A DNA stretch of 64,000 nucleotides from Rhodobacteraceae bacterium IMCC1335 (GCA_039640495.1 CP046864.1:1116001-1180000); one strand, 5' to 3'. Shown: positions 17,704-26,822, counted from the stretch's first letter. Numbers and translations: made by a program. Notes: generated by a model from the sequence alone, not told the origin.

Positions 17704-18023
17704 GTCTGGTAGGTGCATTGATTTTTACATTTAGGGCCGTTTCAGCCGGTTTGATCTTTCTGAACTTATGCTTGGCAGGATGAAGGCCCCTGCGCGAAGG
17801 GCAGATCTGGTCTGTTCAATCGGGTTTTACGCTCGCTTATTGAGCGGTTATCGCGTTTTTTGCGTTTGCGGGCGCAGATGCCGTTTTGAAAAAAAAGGAT
17901 CTTATCCTTGGCGGGCAAGCGATCAGGCCTAACTTCCACGTCAAGGCGCATGGCGCGAGGCCTTGTTGTCTTTTTATTCTTTGATGCGTCAAGATGCGAA
18001 TACAACAAACCACTGGGATAGGC

Positions 18024-18791
18024 ATGTTTGGAGCAAAAGGTTGGCGTCGGTTTAAGGCCAATGATGAAATCAAAAAATGGGCGAACGCGGCGCGAAAATT
18101 CGCCAGTGGCGCAGCGCAAACCCCCGCCTTGAAAGAAAAATGGTTGCAATGCGAAGGCACTTGGTTTGTTGGCGTAGACGTCTTGCCTTCGGGTGATGAC
18201 GGGCGATTTGAGGGTATTGAGCTGGCCGGACCTGCTTCAGAGTTAATTCAAAGCGTGGCTACAAAGGCTCTGCACCCCGCGCAGGTCTCAATTCTTTATC
18301 CGGGATATCCAAAACCAAGGCAGGGCGAAACCAAGGCTGGGTTTGCCTATCGGCTGACACGGGATGCGGCGCATGTGGACGGGCTTTTGCCCGTCGGCGC
18401 AGCGCGCCGCCGTATGTTGCGCGAGCCCCATGCCTATGTGCTTGGTTTGCCCTTGAACGCCTGCGATATCAAAGCCAGCCCGATGGTTGTCTGGGAGGGC
18501 TCGCATCTGATTATGCACAAAGCGTTTCAGGCCGCACTTAGCCCCTATCCTGCATCGCAATGGTCCGATATTGATCTGAGTGAGGTGTATCATGCCGCAC
18601 GCCGAGACGCTTTTGCAAACTGCCGCCGCGTGGCTGTTCATGCCGAGCCTGGCGAAGCCTATGCGATCCATAGGCTAGCGTTGCATGGGATTGCCCCATG
18701 GCAAGCGGATGCCCGTGCCCCCAGCGAAGGCCGTATGATTGCCTATTTTCGGCCAGAATTGAATGATATCGTGGAGTGGCCAAATCTATAA
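18024..18791 (+). CDS. putative phytanoyl-CoA dioxygenase-like (2OG-Fe(II)) protein
   Basis: About 255 aa, no signal peptide. The candidate metal triad is His-x-Asp in RDAAHVDG plus a distal His in IHRLALHG, with a following conserved-looking Arg near the C-terminus. WEGSHLIMHKAF resembles the Gly-Ser-His segment after the first strand pair in PhyH-family dioxygenases. The fold assignment is inferred from these motifs and their spacing; substrate is unknown. The frame opens at ATG 17994, but GGGATAGGC just ahead of ATG 18024 makes the latter the likelier start. It is followed by the DUF1272 gene 47 nt downstream on the same strand and divergent from the chemosensory operon. Confidence 0.65.
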   Translation: MFGAKGWRRFKANDEIKKWANAARKFASGAAQTPALKEKWLQCEGTWFVGVDVLPSGDDGRFEGIELAGPASELIQSVATKALHPAQVSILYPGYPKPRQGETKAGFAYRLTRDAAHVDGLLPVGAARRRMLREPHAYVLGLPLNACDIKASPMVVWEGSHLIMHKAFQAALSPYPASQWSDIDLSEVYHAARRDAFANCRRVAVHAEPGEAYAIHRLALHGIAPWQADARAPSEGRMIAYFRPELNDIVEWPNL

Positions 18792-18838
18792 GCGTTCGGG
18801 GCTGCTGGCTGGTTTATCCCGAGATAAGGAGAGGTGAG

Positions 18839-19153
18839 ATGTTAGAATTGCGCCCGAATTGCGAGCTTTGCGATAAAGATTTACCACCCGATAGTTTAGA
18901 GGCCCGCATTTGTTCATATGAATGTACCTATTGCGCTGATTGCGTTGAAACCGTGCTTTTTAATGTCTGCGCAACCTGCGGAGGAGGCTTGAGCGCCCGC
19001 CCGATCCGCCCCAAAAATTCTTGGCGGGCAAATCCCGAGCTTGGCCTATTGGTGCACCCTGCCTCGCAAACGCGGCGCGTTTCAAAATTTGCGCGGTCTG
19101 AAATTGAAGAAATGGTCGAGAAGCTGCGCGCTTTTAACCCCGAGGAACGCTAG
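18839..19153 (+). CDS. DUF1272 domain protein, Cys-rich
   Basis: Small cytoplasmic protein of 104 aa. The first 55 residues match the DUF1272 pattern: NCELCDKDLPPDS, then CSYECTYCADC and CATCGGGL, with paired cysteines that probably bind zinc. A basic and charged C-terminal tail follows. The start at ATG 18839 is fixed by AAGGAGAGG a few nt upstream. The biological role of the family is unknown. It may be co-transcribed with the PhyH-like gene upstream. It ends 20 nt from the convergent DUF1289 gene. Confidence 0.88.
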   Translation: MLELRPNCELCDKDLPPDSLEARICSYECTYCADCVETVLFNVCATCGGGLSARPIRPKNSWRANPELGLLVHPASQTRRVSKFARSEIEEMVEKLRAFNPEER

Positions 19154-19173
19154 CGCATTGTGCCGAGGTCGGA

Positions 19174-19410
19174 TTACGTTTTTTTGAGCCGGGCCGCGCG
19201 CCCGCCTTGGCGCTTTTTAAAAGCGGCCTGCCGGGCGGGCAGCTCTTGCATGAGTGTTCTGCGGGCTTCGGGGCTTAGTTGCGACCAAATGGAAATCTCT
19301 TCGATGCTGCGTAGGCACCCCGTGCAGAGCCGTTCTTTAGGGTGGATCAAACAGATATTCACGCAGGGCGAATCTGGCTCATTACGCCTCCAGAGATCTT
19401 TTTCTGTCAT
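19174..19410 (-). CDS. DUF1289 domain protein
   Basis: 78-aa protein with the DUF1289 signature SPCVNICLIHPKERLCTGC, where three to four cysteines suggest a small metal-binding knuckle, followed by a WSQLSPEARR helix and a strongly basic C-terminus. It overlaps ruvX by 4 nt (ATGA) and is third in a ccmI-ruvX-DUF1289 unit. Family function is not established; members are often found near RNA or DNA metabolism genes. Confidence 0.88.
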   Translation of the reverse strand: MTEKDLWRRNEPDSPCVNICLIHPKERLCTGCLRSIEEISIWSQLSPEARRTLMQELPARQAAFKKRQGGRAARLKKT

Positions 19411-19898
19411 CTTGTTACCGCTGCATTTTGCGCGTGAAAATGGCGCAGCCTGTCTAAAACGCCTTGTAAAATATAGGATGCAGCCACATGGTCGATCACT
19501 TCCGCGCGTCGGCGACGGGACGTATCGGCCTCTAACAAAGCTTTTTCAGCCGCGACGGTTGATAAACGTTCATCCCAAAAGCCGATTGGAATAGTAATAT
19601 GGCTGCTCAAATTGCGCGCAAAAGCGCGTGTAGACTGGCAGCGCGGGCCTTCGCTGCCGTCCATATTGCGCGGCAGACCCAAAATTAACCCTTTGACATC
19701 GCGCGTGTGAATATGCGCTTCAAGCTGTTGGCGGTCGAGGTTGAATTTCGCGCGTTTGATAGTTTCAATTGGGGTTGCCACCGAGCGTAGCCTATCCGAA
19801 ATCGCCACGCCGATGGTCTTGGTGCCCAGATCCAAGCCAATAAGCGCGCCGGTTTCCGGTAGCGCCAGCGCATATTCTTCAATCCTATCCATAATCAT
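19407..19898 (-). CDS. ruvX: RuvX/YqgF-family nuclease, putative Holliday junction resolvase / pre-16S rRNA nuclease
   Basis: 163-aa RNase H-fold nuclease. The first acidic residue is in IGLDLGTKTIGVAISD, GLILGLPRNMDGSEGP is the second family motif, and WDERLSTVAAEKALL carries the later catalytic Glu. The last Asp is in RRAEVIDHVAASYIL. Family members process the 5' end of 16S rRNA or act on branched DNA. It overlaps ccmI upstream by 4 nt and the DUF1289 gene downstream by 4 nt, so all three are probably translated in a coupled manner. Confidence 0.93.
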   Translation of the reverse strand: MIMDRIEEYALALPETGALIGLDLGTKTIGVAISDRLRSVATPIETIKRAKFNLDRQQLEAHIHTRDVKGLILGLPRNMDGSEGPRCQSTRAFARNLSSHITIPIGFWDERLSTVAAEKALLEADTSRRRRAEVIDHVAASYILQGVLDRLRHFHAQNAAVTR

Positions 19899-21133
19899 TG
19901 GATCAGCCCAACCTGTTCTGCTGTTCGTTGCAAGGTTTCAAGATCTGTGGCTGACCCTGCAAAGACCAGTTGCGCCTCACGCCAAATCTCTTGCGCTTCA
20001 TCGACGCGGCCCAAAACGCTCAGGGCACCAATCAGACGGGCCCATTCCGCGGATGAGCCACCTTCTGCGCCGAGGCGCTCGGCCAATTGCGCGACCATGC
20101 CTTCGATCATTATCATCCGCTCATCGGCGCTTAAATCACTTGCGGCATCAATATCGCTTTGCGTCGGGCCAGCCAGTTGCGCGCTGGCGGCGGCTTGGTC
20201 TGCATCGGGCAGAACATAATCATTGATCCCCGCATAAACCGCCACTTCTTCGATTTGGTCCCGAATCGGTGTGATCCAAGGCGCGTCAGCTGGGCCTTTT
20301 TCTAAAAGCGCGCGCCAAAGCCGGAAAGCTTGGTCTGGGCGGTCATTCTGCGCCATCATCAGGCCGATATAATAGGTGGCGCCTTCATGTGTGGGTTCTT
20401 GCTTTATAATATCGCGCAAAATAGCCTCGGCCTCGGGCGCGACATAGCCTTGCACCGAGAGAATCAGCAATTCGGCATGGTCAAAGAAATCTGAAACCTC
20501 AGCGGCTTCACCCTTAAGTTTTAAAACTGCCTCTTGCGCCTGAGCGGCGGCTGCAAAATTTTGCAAACCGGCTTCAACATTGGCCAACAGCACATGGCCT
20601 TCAAGATCATCCGGGCGTTCGGCAACCGTTTTGCGAAGTTTTTCAACCAAATCTGTGTAATCGGCGCTGGGCGCAACAACTTCGGGTTGGACGGGAATTG
20701 CAGCGGCAAATTCTTCCAAGCTGGGGCGTGTTTGCAATGACCGTTGAGCATTGGCAATGCGTTGTTTTTGCGAAAGGTTTTCATAACCCGGCGCGCCATA
20801 TTCGCGGTACATTAGAAACGTTCCGCCCAAAAGAGTCACCGTGATTAGCCCAGCTGTCAGGGCAAGTGAGGCAGGTGTGTCACTTCGGGTTTGCCCGGGT
20901 CTGGTGGCATCAAGTGCTAGAATGCGCCGCGAGATTTCGATTTTCAGCCGCTCTGCCTCCTCTGCGGCCAAGAGCCCTTTGGCGACGTCTTTTTCAACCT
21001 CTTGCAATTGCTGTTTATAGATCAGCAATGCCGGCGTGGTGGTTTCGGGTTGCGCAGATTGCGCCCGCATCACGGCTAGGAAAAACGCAGCGACCACTGC
21101 TGATAACCCTGTGCTGATAATCCAAAACATCAT
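19895..21133 (-). CDS. ccmI: cytochrome c maturation protein CcmI
   Basis: Membrane-anchored apocytochrome c chaperone, about 412 aa. N-terminal TM1 is at residues 3-21, then a loop containing a leucine-zipper-like YKQQLQEVEKDVAKGLL segment, TM2 at about 90-110, and a periplasmic TPR-rich domain. It recruits apocytochrome c to the CcmFH haem ligation complex. ATG 21133 has GGGAG 8 nt upstream and is preferred over the GTG at 21148. It lies far from the ccmABCDG genes at 47-51 kb, and ccmF/ccmH are not in the window. Divergent from soxB; first gene of the ruvX unit. Confidence 0.88.
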   Translation of the reverse strand: MMFWIISTGLSAVVAAFFLAVMRAQSAQPETTTPALLIYKQQLQEVEKDVAKGLLAAEEAERLKIEISRRILALDATRPGQTRSDTPASLALTAGLITVTLLGGTFLMYREYGAPGYENLSQKQRIANAQRSLQTRPSLEEFAAAIPVQPEVVAPSADYTDLVEKLRKTVAERPDDLEGHVLLANVEAGLQNFAAAAQAQEAVLKLKGEAAEVSDFFDHAELLILSVQGYVAPEAEAILRDIIKQEPTHEGATYYIGLMMAQNDRPDQAFRLWRALLEKGPADAPWITPIRDQIEEVAVYAGINDYVLPDADQAAASAQLAGPTQSDIDAASDLSADERMIMIEGMVAQLAERLGAEGGSSAEWARLIGALSVLGRVDEAQEIWREAQLVFAGSATDLETLQRTAEQVGLIQ

Positions 21134-21309
21134 AGCGCCGTCTCCCACCTTTCCCTTATCTAGCCTTCCTTAAGCCCCGACAAAAGGGGCAATGCGTCGA
21201 TTTGCACCAGATGTCGCAAGCGATAAATGTTGTGACGCTCTGAGGGTGTGGTAATTTTTAGCATCTTGTCATAAGGCGGCATTGTCTAAGCTATTCTGAA
21301 AGTCCACTC

Positions 21310-22554
21310 ATGAAGCGTTATTCTGCATTTTCAATTGCGCGCGAAGCGATGCGTTACCATAGTGGTTGGGAGCGGGCTTGGCGCAGGCCAACGCCCAAGG
21401 CCAAATATGATGTTTTGATCGTTGGCGCGGGCGGTCATGGATTGGCAACGGCATATTACTTGGGCAAGAATTTTGGGATTAAAAACGTTGCGATTATCGA
21501 AAAAGGCTGGTTGGGGGGCGGTAATACGGGCCGCAATACCACCATCATCCGGTCAAATTACCTTCAGGATCCCTCTGCTGCGATATATGAAAAGGCGCGC
21601 AGCCTCTATGAGACGCTGAGCCAAGATTTGAATTACAACATTATGTTCAGCCCGCGTGGCGTGATGATGTTGGCGCAAACCCATCATGAAGTGCGTGGCT
21701 ATCAAAGAACCGCCCATGCAAATGCGCTGCAAGGGGTGAAAACCGAATTTGTCGGACCTGAGCGCGTGAAAGAATTATGCCCGATCATCAATATCGACGG
21801 GCCGCGCTATCCTGTGCTGGGCGCTTTGTGGCAATCGCGGGCGGGCACCGCACGTCATGATGCGGTAGCCTGGGGCTATGCGCGCGCCTGCTCGGATATG
21901 GGTATGGATATCATTCAACAATGCGAAGTCACCGGGGTAACCCAAGCGGCAGGGCAGGTGACCGGGGTGGAAACGACCAAGGGCGCGATTGCCTGCGATA
22001 AGCTGGGCATCGTAGTGGCCGGGCATTCGGGCGTTTTGGCACAGATGGCCGGGTTTCGCCTGCCGGTAGAATCAGTGGCTTTACAGGCGTTGGTGTCCGA
22101 GCCGATCAAGCCCTGTATGGATGTGGTGGTCATGGCCAATACCGTGCATGGATATATGAGCCAATCGGATAAGGGTGAGATGGTGATTGGAGGCGGTGCG
22201 GATGGATTTAACAATTACACCCAACGCGGGAGCTTTCATCACGCCGAAGAAACTGTTCGGGCCTTGGTCGAAACCTTCCCCATGATTTCACGGCTTAAAA
22301 TGCTGCGCTGGTGGGGCGGTATCGTGGATATGACGGGGGATCGCTCACCGATCCTGTCAAAAACGCCTTTGGACAATTGCTTTATCAATTGTGGTTGGGG
22401 AACCGGCGGCTTCAAAGCCATTCCCGGCTCGGGCTTTGGCATGGCTGAGTTGATCGCAAAAGGCGCCTCTTCGCTGACCGATGAGTTCTCGATGTGGCGC
22501 TTCAAAGAGGGCAAATTTATCGATGAAAGTGTGGCGGCCGGGGTGGCCCATTGA
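21310..22554 (+). CDS. soxB: sarcosine oxidase beta subunit
   Basis: Beta subunit of heterotetrameric sarcosine oxidase, which demethylates sarcosine to glycine and passes the methyl carbon to tetrahydrofolate. 414 aa. The dinucleotide motif IVGAGGHGLATAYYL is at about residues 38-52, then GRNTTIIRSNY. AGTARHDAVAWGYAR contains the His that binds FMN covalently in characterised enzymes. The C-terminal WGTGGFKAIPGSG loop contacts FAD. It heads the sox unit: its stop overlaps the ATG of a possible 56-codon frame, followed by soxD, soxA and soxG. Confidence 0.96.
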   Translation: MKRYSAFSIAREAMRYHSGWERAWRRPTPKAKYDVLIVGAGGHGLATAYYLGKNFGIKNVAIIEKGWLGGGNTGRNTTIIRSNYLQDPSAAIYEKARSLYETLSQDLNYNIMFSPRGVMMLAQTHHEVRGYQRTAHANALQGVKTEFVGPERVKELCPIINIDGPRYPVLGALWQSRAGTARHDAVAWGYARACSDMGMDIIQQCEVTGVTQAAGQVTGVETTKGAIACDKLGIVVAGHSGVLAQMAGFRLPVESVALQALVSEPIKPCMDVVVMANTVHGYMSQSDKGEMVIGGGADGFNNYTQRGSFHHAEETVRALVETFPMISRLKMLRWWGGIVDMTGDRSPILSKTPLDNCFINCGWGTGGFKAIPGSGFGMAELIAKGASSLTDEFSMWRFKEGKFIDESVAAGVAH

Positions 22555-22724
22555 TGGCGCAGGCTGAATATTCCGATGCTGCCTATGGTCAAAGCATTGT
22601 GCAGATTGCCAGCTTGGACCAAGCGGATGGCGGCGCAGTGATCGCGCGTGAAATCTGCAATTTTACGGCGCAATGGAGCTGTTTGCGCAAAATTGTTTTC
22701 CGAAAGGATGGCGAAATATGTTAG
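22554..22724 (+). CDS. possible 56-aa protein coupled between soxB and soxD
   Basis: ATG at 22554 overlaps the soxB stop (TGATG), and the TAG at 22722-22724 overlaps the ATG of soxD at 22718. The frame therefore exactly bridges the two genes with translational-coupling junctions at both ends. The product is soluble, with Cys35, Cys43 and a C-terminal Cys, and no recognised domain. Without it there would be a 163-nt gap in an otherwise compact operon. I do not recognise a family; it may be a real small protein, a coupling leader peptide, or a chance frame. Confidence 0.4.
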   Translation: MAQAEYSDAAYGQSIVQIASLDQADGGAVIAREICNFTAQWSCLRKIVFRKDGEIC

Positions 22725-23047
22725 TGATGAAATGCCCCTATTGCGGCGTTGAGGCCGAAGAAACCGAGCTAAGCCCAAGCGGCGAGGCGCATCTGAAGCG
22801 CTTTGGCGTCGGGTCAAGCGACGATGAATTTGAAGCCTATTTGTTCCAGCGCGAAAACCCCAAAGGCCTACATTTTGAACGTTGGCGGCACAGCTTTGGT
22901 TGTGGAAAATGGTTTCATGCCGCGCGCTGCACTACGAGTTTGGAAGTGTTTGGTACTTATTCGGCGCAAAGTTTGACCCCCCCTGAGGATATCAAAAAGG
23001 CCATCTCTGCAAAGCGCCCTGGCTGGTCGTGGCGGGAGTTTTCGTGA
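22718..23047 (+). CDS. soxD: sarcosine oxidase delta subunit
   Basis: Small zinc-binding subunit of sarcosine oxidase, 109 aa. The zinc ligands are visible: MKCPYCGVEAEETEL supplies a Cys-x2-Cys pair, and FGCGKWFHAARCTTSLEV supplies later Cys and His residues. The frame opens at 22673 but conserved sequence begins at MLVMKCPYC; ATG 22718 has AAAGGA upstream. ATG 22727 is an alternative. Third position in the sox unit, 70 nt before soxA. Confidence 0.94.
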   Translation: MLVMKCPYCGVEAEETELSPSGEAHLKRFGVGSSDDEFEAYLFQRENPKGLHFERWRHSFGCGKWFHAARCTTSLEVFGTYSAQSLTPPEDIKKAISAKRPGWSWREFS

Positions 23048-23117
23048 TGCTCTTTTACCGCAATTTTAAACGCTGCAAGCCAGCACTCCAATCCTTCGTT
23101 TTAAAAGGCAGCATGCA

Positions 23118-26100
23118 ATGAGTACGCGTTTGCAAACAGGCGGTCGTCTTTTGAATAAAGACGTCCCTTTGAATTTTACGTTTAACGGTCGCAAAATGAA
23201 GGGATATCAAGGCGATACCTTGGCCTCGGCCTTGCTTGCGAATAATCAAATGCTGGTGGGGCGCTCTTTTAAATATCACCGCCCACGCGGCGTTGTCAGC
23301 AGCGGCGCCGAAGAACCCAATGCTTTGATCAATATGGGCGAGGGCACCCGGTTTGAGCCCAACCAGCGCGCAACGACGACCGAATTATTCGACGGTCTTG
23401 TGGCTGAATCGCAAAACCATTGGCCCAGTTTGGAATTTGACATCGGCGCGATCAATAGCAAATTGGCGCGCTTCCTGCCTGCCGGGTTCTATTATAAAAT
23501 GTTCATCCATCCGCGCCCGCTTTGGAAACATGTCTATGAGCCTTTTATTCGCCGCTCGGCCGGTTTGGGCAAAGCGCCCAAAATGCGTGATAGCGATACT
23601 TACGAGCATTTTTACGCCTTTTATGATTTGGTTATTGTTGGGGGGGGTATTGCCGGATTGATGGCCGCGAAAGCCGCGGCAAGCTCGGGCGCACAGATCT
23701 TGGTCATGGAGCAAAGCGCGCATTGGGGGGGGCGCTGCGTGGTCGAGCCCGATCAGATTAACGGCAAAGATCCCGAGTATTTCATCGAGGATCTGGTTAC
23801 AGAGCTGACGGCCCAGGCAAATGTAACAATGCGCACCCGATTAATGGGCGCAGGTGTCTATGATCACGGCTACCTTCTGGGATATGAGCGCCTGCGGGAT
23901 CATGCACCCTCGCAGCCGGGTCCGCGGCATCGTTTATGGCGGATCAGAGCCGGAAAGATCCTGACCGCGACGGGCGCGATCGAGCGGCCGCTTTCTTTTG
24001 CGGGCAATGATCTTCCCGGGGTGATTTTGGCCTCGGCTTTGCGCGATTACGTTGAGAATTTTGGTGTGTCGATGGGGGATCGCACGGTCGTTCTTACCAA
24101 TAATGATGATGCGTATCGCACGGCCATCGCCTTGAAAGCTGCAGGGCTGGATGTGCCGGTTATTTTGGATGCGCGCAGCGCAGGCGGTGGCTCCTTGGCC
24201 GAGGCGGCGCAAAAGTTGGGCATTCGCGTAGAAACGGGCAAAGCCGTGGCCTTTGTAAAGGGGCGCGGCGTGGTAACGGGCGTGGCGATTTGCGATCAAG
24301 CGGGGCAGGGCACGGTTTTGGAAGAAATCGCTTGTGATTGTTTGGCGATGTCGGGGGGCTGGTCTCCGGTGGTGCATTTATGGTCGCATTGCGGGGGTAA
24401 ACTGGTCTGGGATGAGGCTCTGGCGATGTTCCGGCCAGATCCTGAAAAGGCGCCGCTCAACCAAGAGGGTGAGGGGTTTGTTTTGGCGGCTGGCGCGGCC
24501 AATGGGCATTTTTCTCTTGGCGCAGTGATGCAGGATGCGCTGCAGCAAGGCGCAGAGGCCGCGGGTATAACAGCGGCTTCACAGCCCCTGCCTGAGGTCG
24601 ATCAAACGGCGGAAGCCGCGATGGAAGCGGTCTGGATGATGCCGCAGGGTGCGGGTGTAAAGCTACGTTCAAAAGCGTGGCTGGATTTTCAAAATGACGT
24701 CAAGGTCAGCGATGTGCAATTGGCAGCGCAAGAGGGGTTTGAAAGCGTCGAACATGCCAAACGTTACACCACCTTGGGCATGGCAACGGATCAGGGGAAA
24801 TTGTCGAATATCAATGGTTTGGCGGTGCTCGCTGGGGCTTTAAACGCCGATATTCCGGCGGTGGGCACAACCACCTTTCGCCCACCTTACACGCCGATTT
24901 CCATGGGCGCGATTGCGGGTGCGGCGCGCGATGAGATTTTTCAACCGGTGCGGCAAACCCCGATGCATGACTGGCATATCGAGCAGGGGGCTTACATGGA
25001 GCCGGTGGGGCAATGGCGCCGCCCCTATTGCTATCCTCGGGCCGATGAAACCCATCAAGACGCGGTTGCGCGTGAAATTCGCCAAACAAGAAATTCGGTG
25101 GGGCTGTTGGATGCCTCTACTTTGGGCAAGCTTTTGGTACAGGGGCCAGATGCCGCAAAGTTTTTGGATATGCTCTACACCAATATGATGAGCACGTTGA
25201 AAATCGGAAAATGCCGCTATGGGTTGATGTGTTCGGAAAACGGCTTTTTGATGGATGATGGAGTCGTGGTGCGCCTTGGTGAACATTCGTTTCTTTGCCA
25301 CACGACTTCTGGCGGCGCTGAGCATATTCATGCGCATATGGAAGAATGGCTGCAAACCGAATGGTGGGATTGGAAGGTCTATGTCGCCAATCTTACCGAA
25401 CAATATGCGCAAGTGGGCGTGGTTGGACCGAAAGCGGGCGACGTCTTGGAAAAGCTGGGCGGTTTAGATGTCAGCAAAGAGGCGCTGGGCTTTATGGAAT
25501 ATGCCGAGGGGCGGCTGGGCGCTTTTGACGTGCGTGTCTTTCGAATTTCCTTTTCCGGCGAGCTTTCTTACGAAATAGCGGTGCCTGCGGGGCAGGGACT
25601 GGCGTTTTGGCAGGCGCTCTGCGCGGCCGGAGAAGAATTTGGGATCATGCCCTATGGCACCGAGGCGCTGCACGTGATGCGGGCCGAAAAAGGGTTTATT
25701 ATGATCGGTGACGAAACGGATGGTACGGTTATTCCGCAGGATTTGGGATTGGATTGGGCGATTTCAAAAAAGAAAAGCGATTTTCTAGGCAAGCGCGCGC
25801 AAGAGCGCAGCCATATGGTAGATCCAGACCGGTGGAAACTTGTCGGATTGGAAACGCTTGATGGCAGTGTTCTGCCAGATGGGGCCTATGCTGTGGGTGA
25901 GGGCGAAAACGCAAATGGCCAGCGCAATACAATTGGCCGCGTTACCTCTACTTATTTCTCGCCAACGCTGAATCGGGGCATTGCCATGGGGTTGGTTGCG
26001 CAGGGGCCTGAACGAATGGGAGAGATTTTGAATTTTCCCAATCTTTCGGGCAATGAGGTGAAGGTAAAACTGGTTGATCCGGTGTTTTACGACAAGAATG

Positions 26101-26120
26101 GAGATAGACAAAATGTCTAA
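23118..26120 (+). CDS. soxA: sarcosine oxidase alpha subunit
   Basis: Large subunit, 1000 aa. The N-terminal domain has GRSFKYHRPRGVVSSGAEEP, then an NAD-binding Rossmann domain with VIVGGGIAGLMAAKAA at about residue 170. A middle oxidoreductase region follows. The C-terminal third (about residue 610 onward) is a GcvT-like tetrahydrofolate domain with VGLLDASTLGKLLVQGPDA and YGTEALHVMRAEKGFI. This half converts the methylene group to 5,10-methylene-THF. AAAAGG lies upstream of ATG 23118. The stop overlaps soxG by 8 nt. Length is normal for the family. Confidence 0.97.
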   Translation: MSTRLQTGGRLLNKDVPLNFTFNGRKMKGYQGDTLASALLANNQMLVGRSFKYHRPRGVVSSGAEEPNALINMGEGTRFEPNQRATTTELFDGLVAESQNHWPSLEFDIGAINSKLARFLPAGFYYKMFIHPRPLWKHVYEPFIRRSAGLGKAPKMRDSDTYEHFYAFYDLVIVGGGIAGLMAAKAAASSGAQILVMEQSAHWGGRCVVEPDQINGKDPEYFIEDLVTELTAQANVTMRTRLMGAGVYDHGYLLGYERLRDHAPSQPGPRHRLWRIRAGKILTATGAIERPLSFAGNDLPGVILASALRDYVENFGVSMGDRTVVLTNNDDAYRTAIALKAAGLDVPVILDARSAGGGSLAEAAQKLGIRVETGKAVAFVKGRGVVTGVAICDQAGQGTVLEEIACDCLAMSGGWSPVVHLWSHCGGKLVWDEALAMFRPDPEKAPLNQEGEGFVLAAGAANGHFSLGAVMQDALQQGAEAAGITAASQPLPEVDQTAEAAMEAVWMMPQGAGVKLRSKAWLDFQNDVKVSDVQLAAQEGFESVEHAKRYTTLGMATDQGKLSNINGLAVLAGALNADIPAVGTTTFRPPYTPISMGAIAGAARDEIFQPVRQTPMHDWHIEQGAYMEPVGQWRRPYCYPRADETHQDAVAREIRQTRNSVGLLDASTLGKLLVQGPDAAKFLDMLYTNMMSTLKIGKCRYGLMCSENGFLMDDGVVVRLGEHSFLCHTTSGGAEHIHAHMEEWLQTEWWDWKVYVANLTEQYAQVGVVGPKAGDVLEKLGGLDVSKEALGFMEYAEGRLGAFDVRVFRISFSGELSYEIAVPAGQGLAFWQALCAAGEEFGIMPYGTEALHVMRAEKGFIMIGDETDGTVIPQDLGLDWAISKKKSDFLGKRAQERSHMVDPDRWKLVGLETLDGSVLPDGAYAVGEGENANGQRNTIGRVTSTYFSPTLNRGIAMGLVAQGPERMGEILNFPNLSGNEVKVKLVDPVFYDKNGDRQNV

Positions 26121-26679
26121 GCTGCAGACACAGGACAAACCCGCCGATTTTGAAGGCATTGCCCGAATTTCGCAGGTGTCCGGCTTGGGTATGCTGACTT
26201 TGCGCGGTGATTTTTCGGATAAAAAATTTCAAACTGGGCTCAAAAAAGCCACGCGCCTATCGCCGCCGGGGACGCGGCAGATTGAGCAGGCCGGTGCGCT
26301 GTCTCTTGCATGGATGTCACCCGATGAGGCGCTTTTGATCGGCCCCGAAGAAGAGGTTTCTGAGATTTTGCCCCTGCTTGAAACGGCGTTGAACAGTTGC
26401 CACGCCATGGTGGTTGACGTGTCAGATGCGCGGGCGGTCTTTGCGATTTCGGGCGGTGCTGCGCGCAGCGTGGCGGCGAAACTGGCGCCGGTAGATATGC
26501 GCGTCACCGGCTTTCCAGTTGCCGAAATAAGGCGCACTCGGTTTGGCCAAATTGCAGCTGCGATGTGGCTGCCAGCTGAAGCTGAAATCCGCGTGATTTG
26601 CTTTCGTTCGGTGGCGCGTTTTATGTTTAAACAACTATGCGTCGCGGCTGCTATTGGCGCAGAGGTTGGCGATTGGTAA
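26113..26679 (+). CDS. soxG: sarcosine oxidase gamma subunit
   Basis: Small non-flavin subunit, 188 aa. The family pattern LAWMSPDEALLIGP is at about residue 70, VVDVSDARAVFAISGGAAR in the middle, and a C-terminal FRSVARFMFKQL helix. It shows weak kinship to GcvT-type folds. The true start is ATG 26113, overlapping the last 8 nt of soxA; the open frame further upstream lies within soxA. Last gene of the sox unit. Confidence 0.93.
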   Translation: MSKLQTQDKPADFEGIARISQVSGLGMLTLRGDFSDKKFQTGLKKATRLSPPGTRQIEQAGALSLAWMSPDEALLIGPEEEVSEILPLLETALNSCHAMVVDVSDARAVFAISGGAARSVAAKLAPVDMRVTGFPVAEIRRTRFGQIAAAMWLPAEAEIRVICFRSVARFMFKQLCVAAAIGAEVGDW

Positions 26680-26755
26680 TCCCCCCTGCTGCGGACGCAT
26701 TTTTCTTTAAAGGCTTGAACGGATCGCAAATTATTGCTTTTTATCGGGTTAGGGC

Positions 26756-26782
26756 TTGACCTCGAGGGGTGAACCCTACCAT
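26756..26782 (+). promoter_or_regulatory. candidate sigma70-type promoter of sodB
   Basis: TTGACC (26756-26761) and TACCAT (26777-26782) are separated by 15 nt, about 40 nt before the sodB ATG, in the 143-nt gap after soxG. The spacing is short for sigma70 and the -10 is imperfect, so this is a weak call. It implies sodB is transcribed on its own rather than from the sox promoter. Confidence 0.3.
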
Positions 26783-26822
26783 TTGTGCCTAGTGAATTTG
26801 TAAATTTGAAAGGGGGCCTTCT

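Larger units (their letters stand above)
17476..18023. other. 548-nt AT-rich divergent intergenic region
   Basis: This lies between the ParA-like gene (minus) and the PhyH-like gene (plus) and is noticeably more AT-rich than its surroundings. It must hold the promoter of the chemosensory operon and probably that of the dioxygenase-like gene. It contains several dyads, listed separately. Short open frames of about 107-127 codons cross 17766-18160 on the minus strand, but they run into the dioxygenase gene, lack ribosome binding sites and look like chance frames. Confidence 0.6.

Noticed and set aside
17766-18160. Minus-strand frames of 107-127 codons upstream of the PhyH-like gene
   Set aside because: They overlap each other and the plus-strand gene, lack ribosome binding sites and show no domain.
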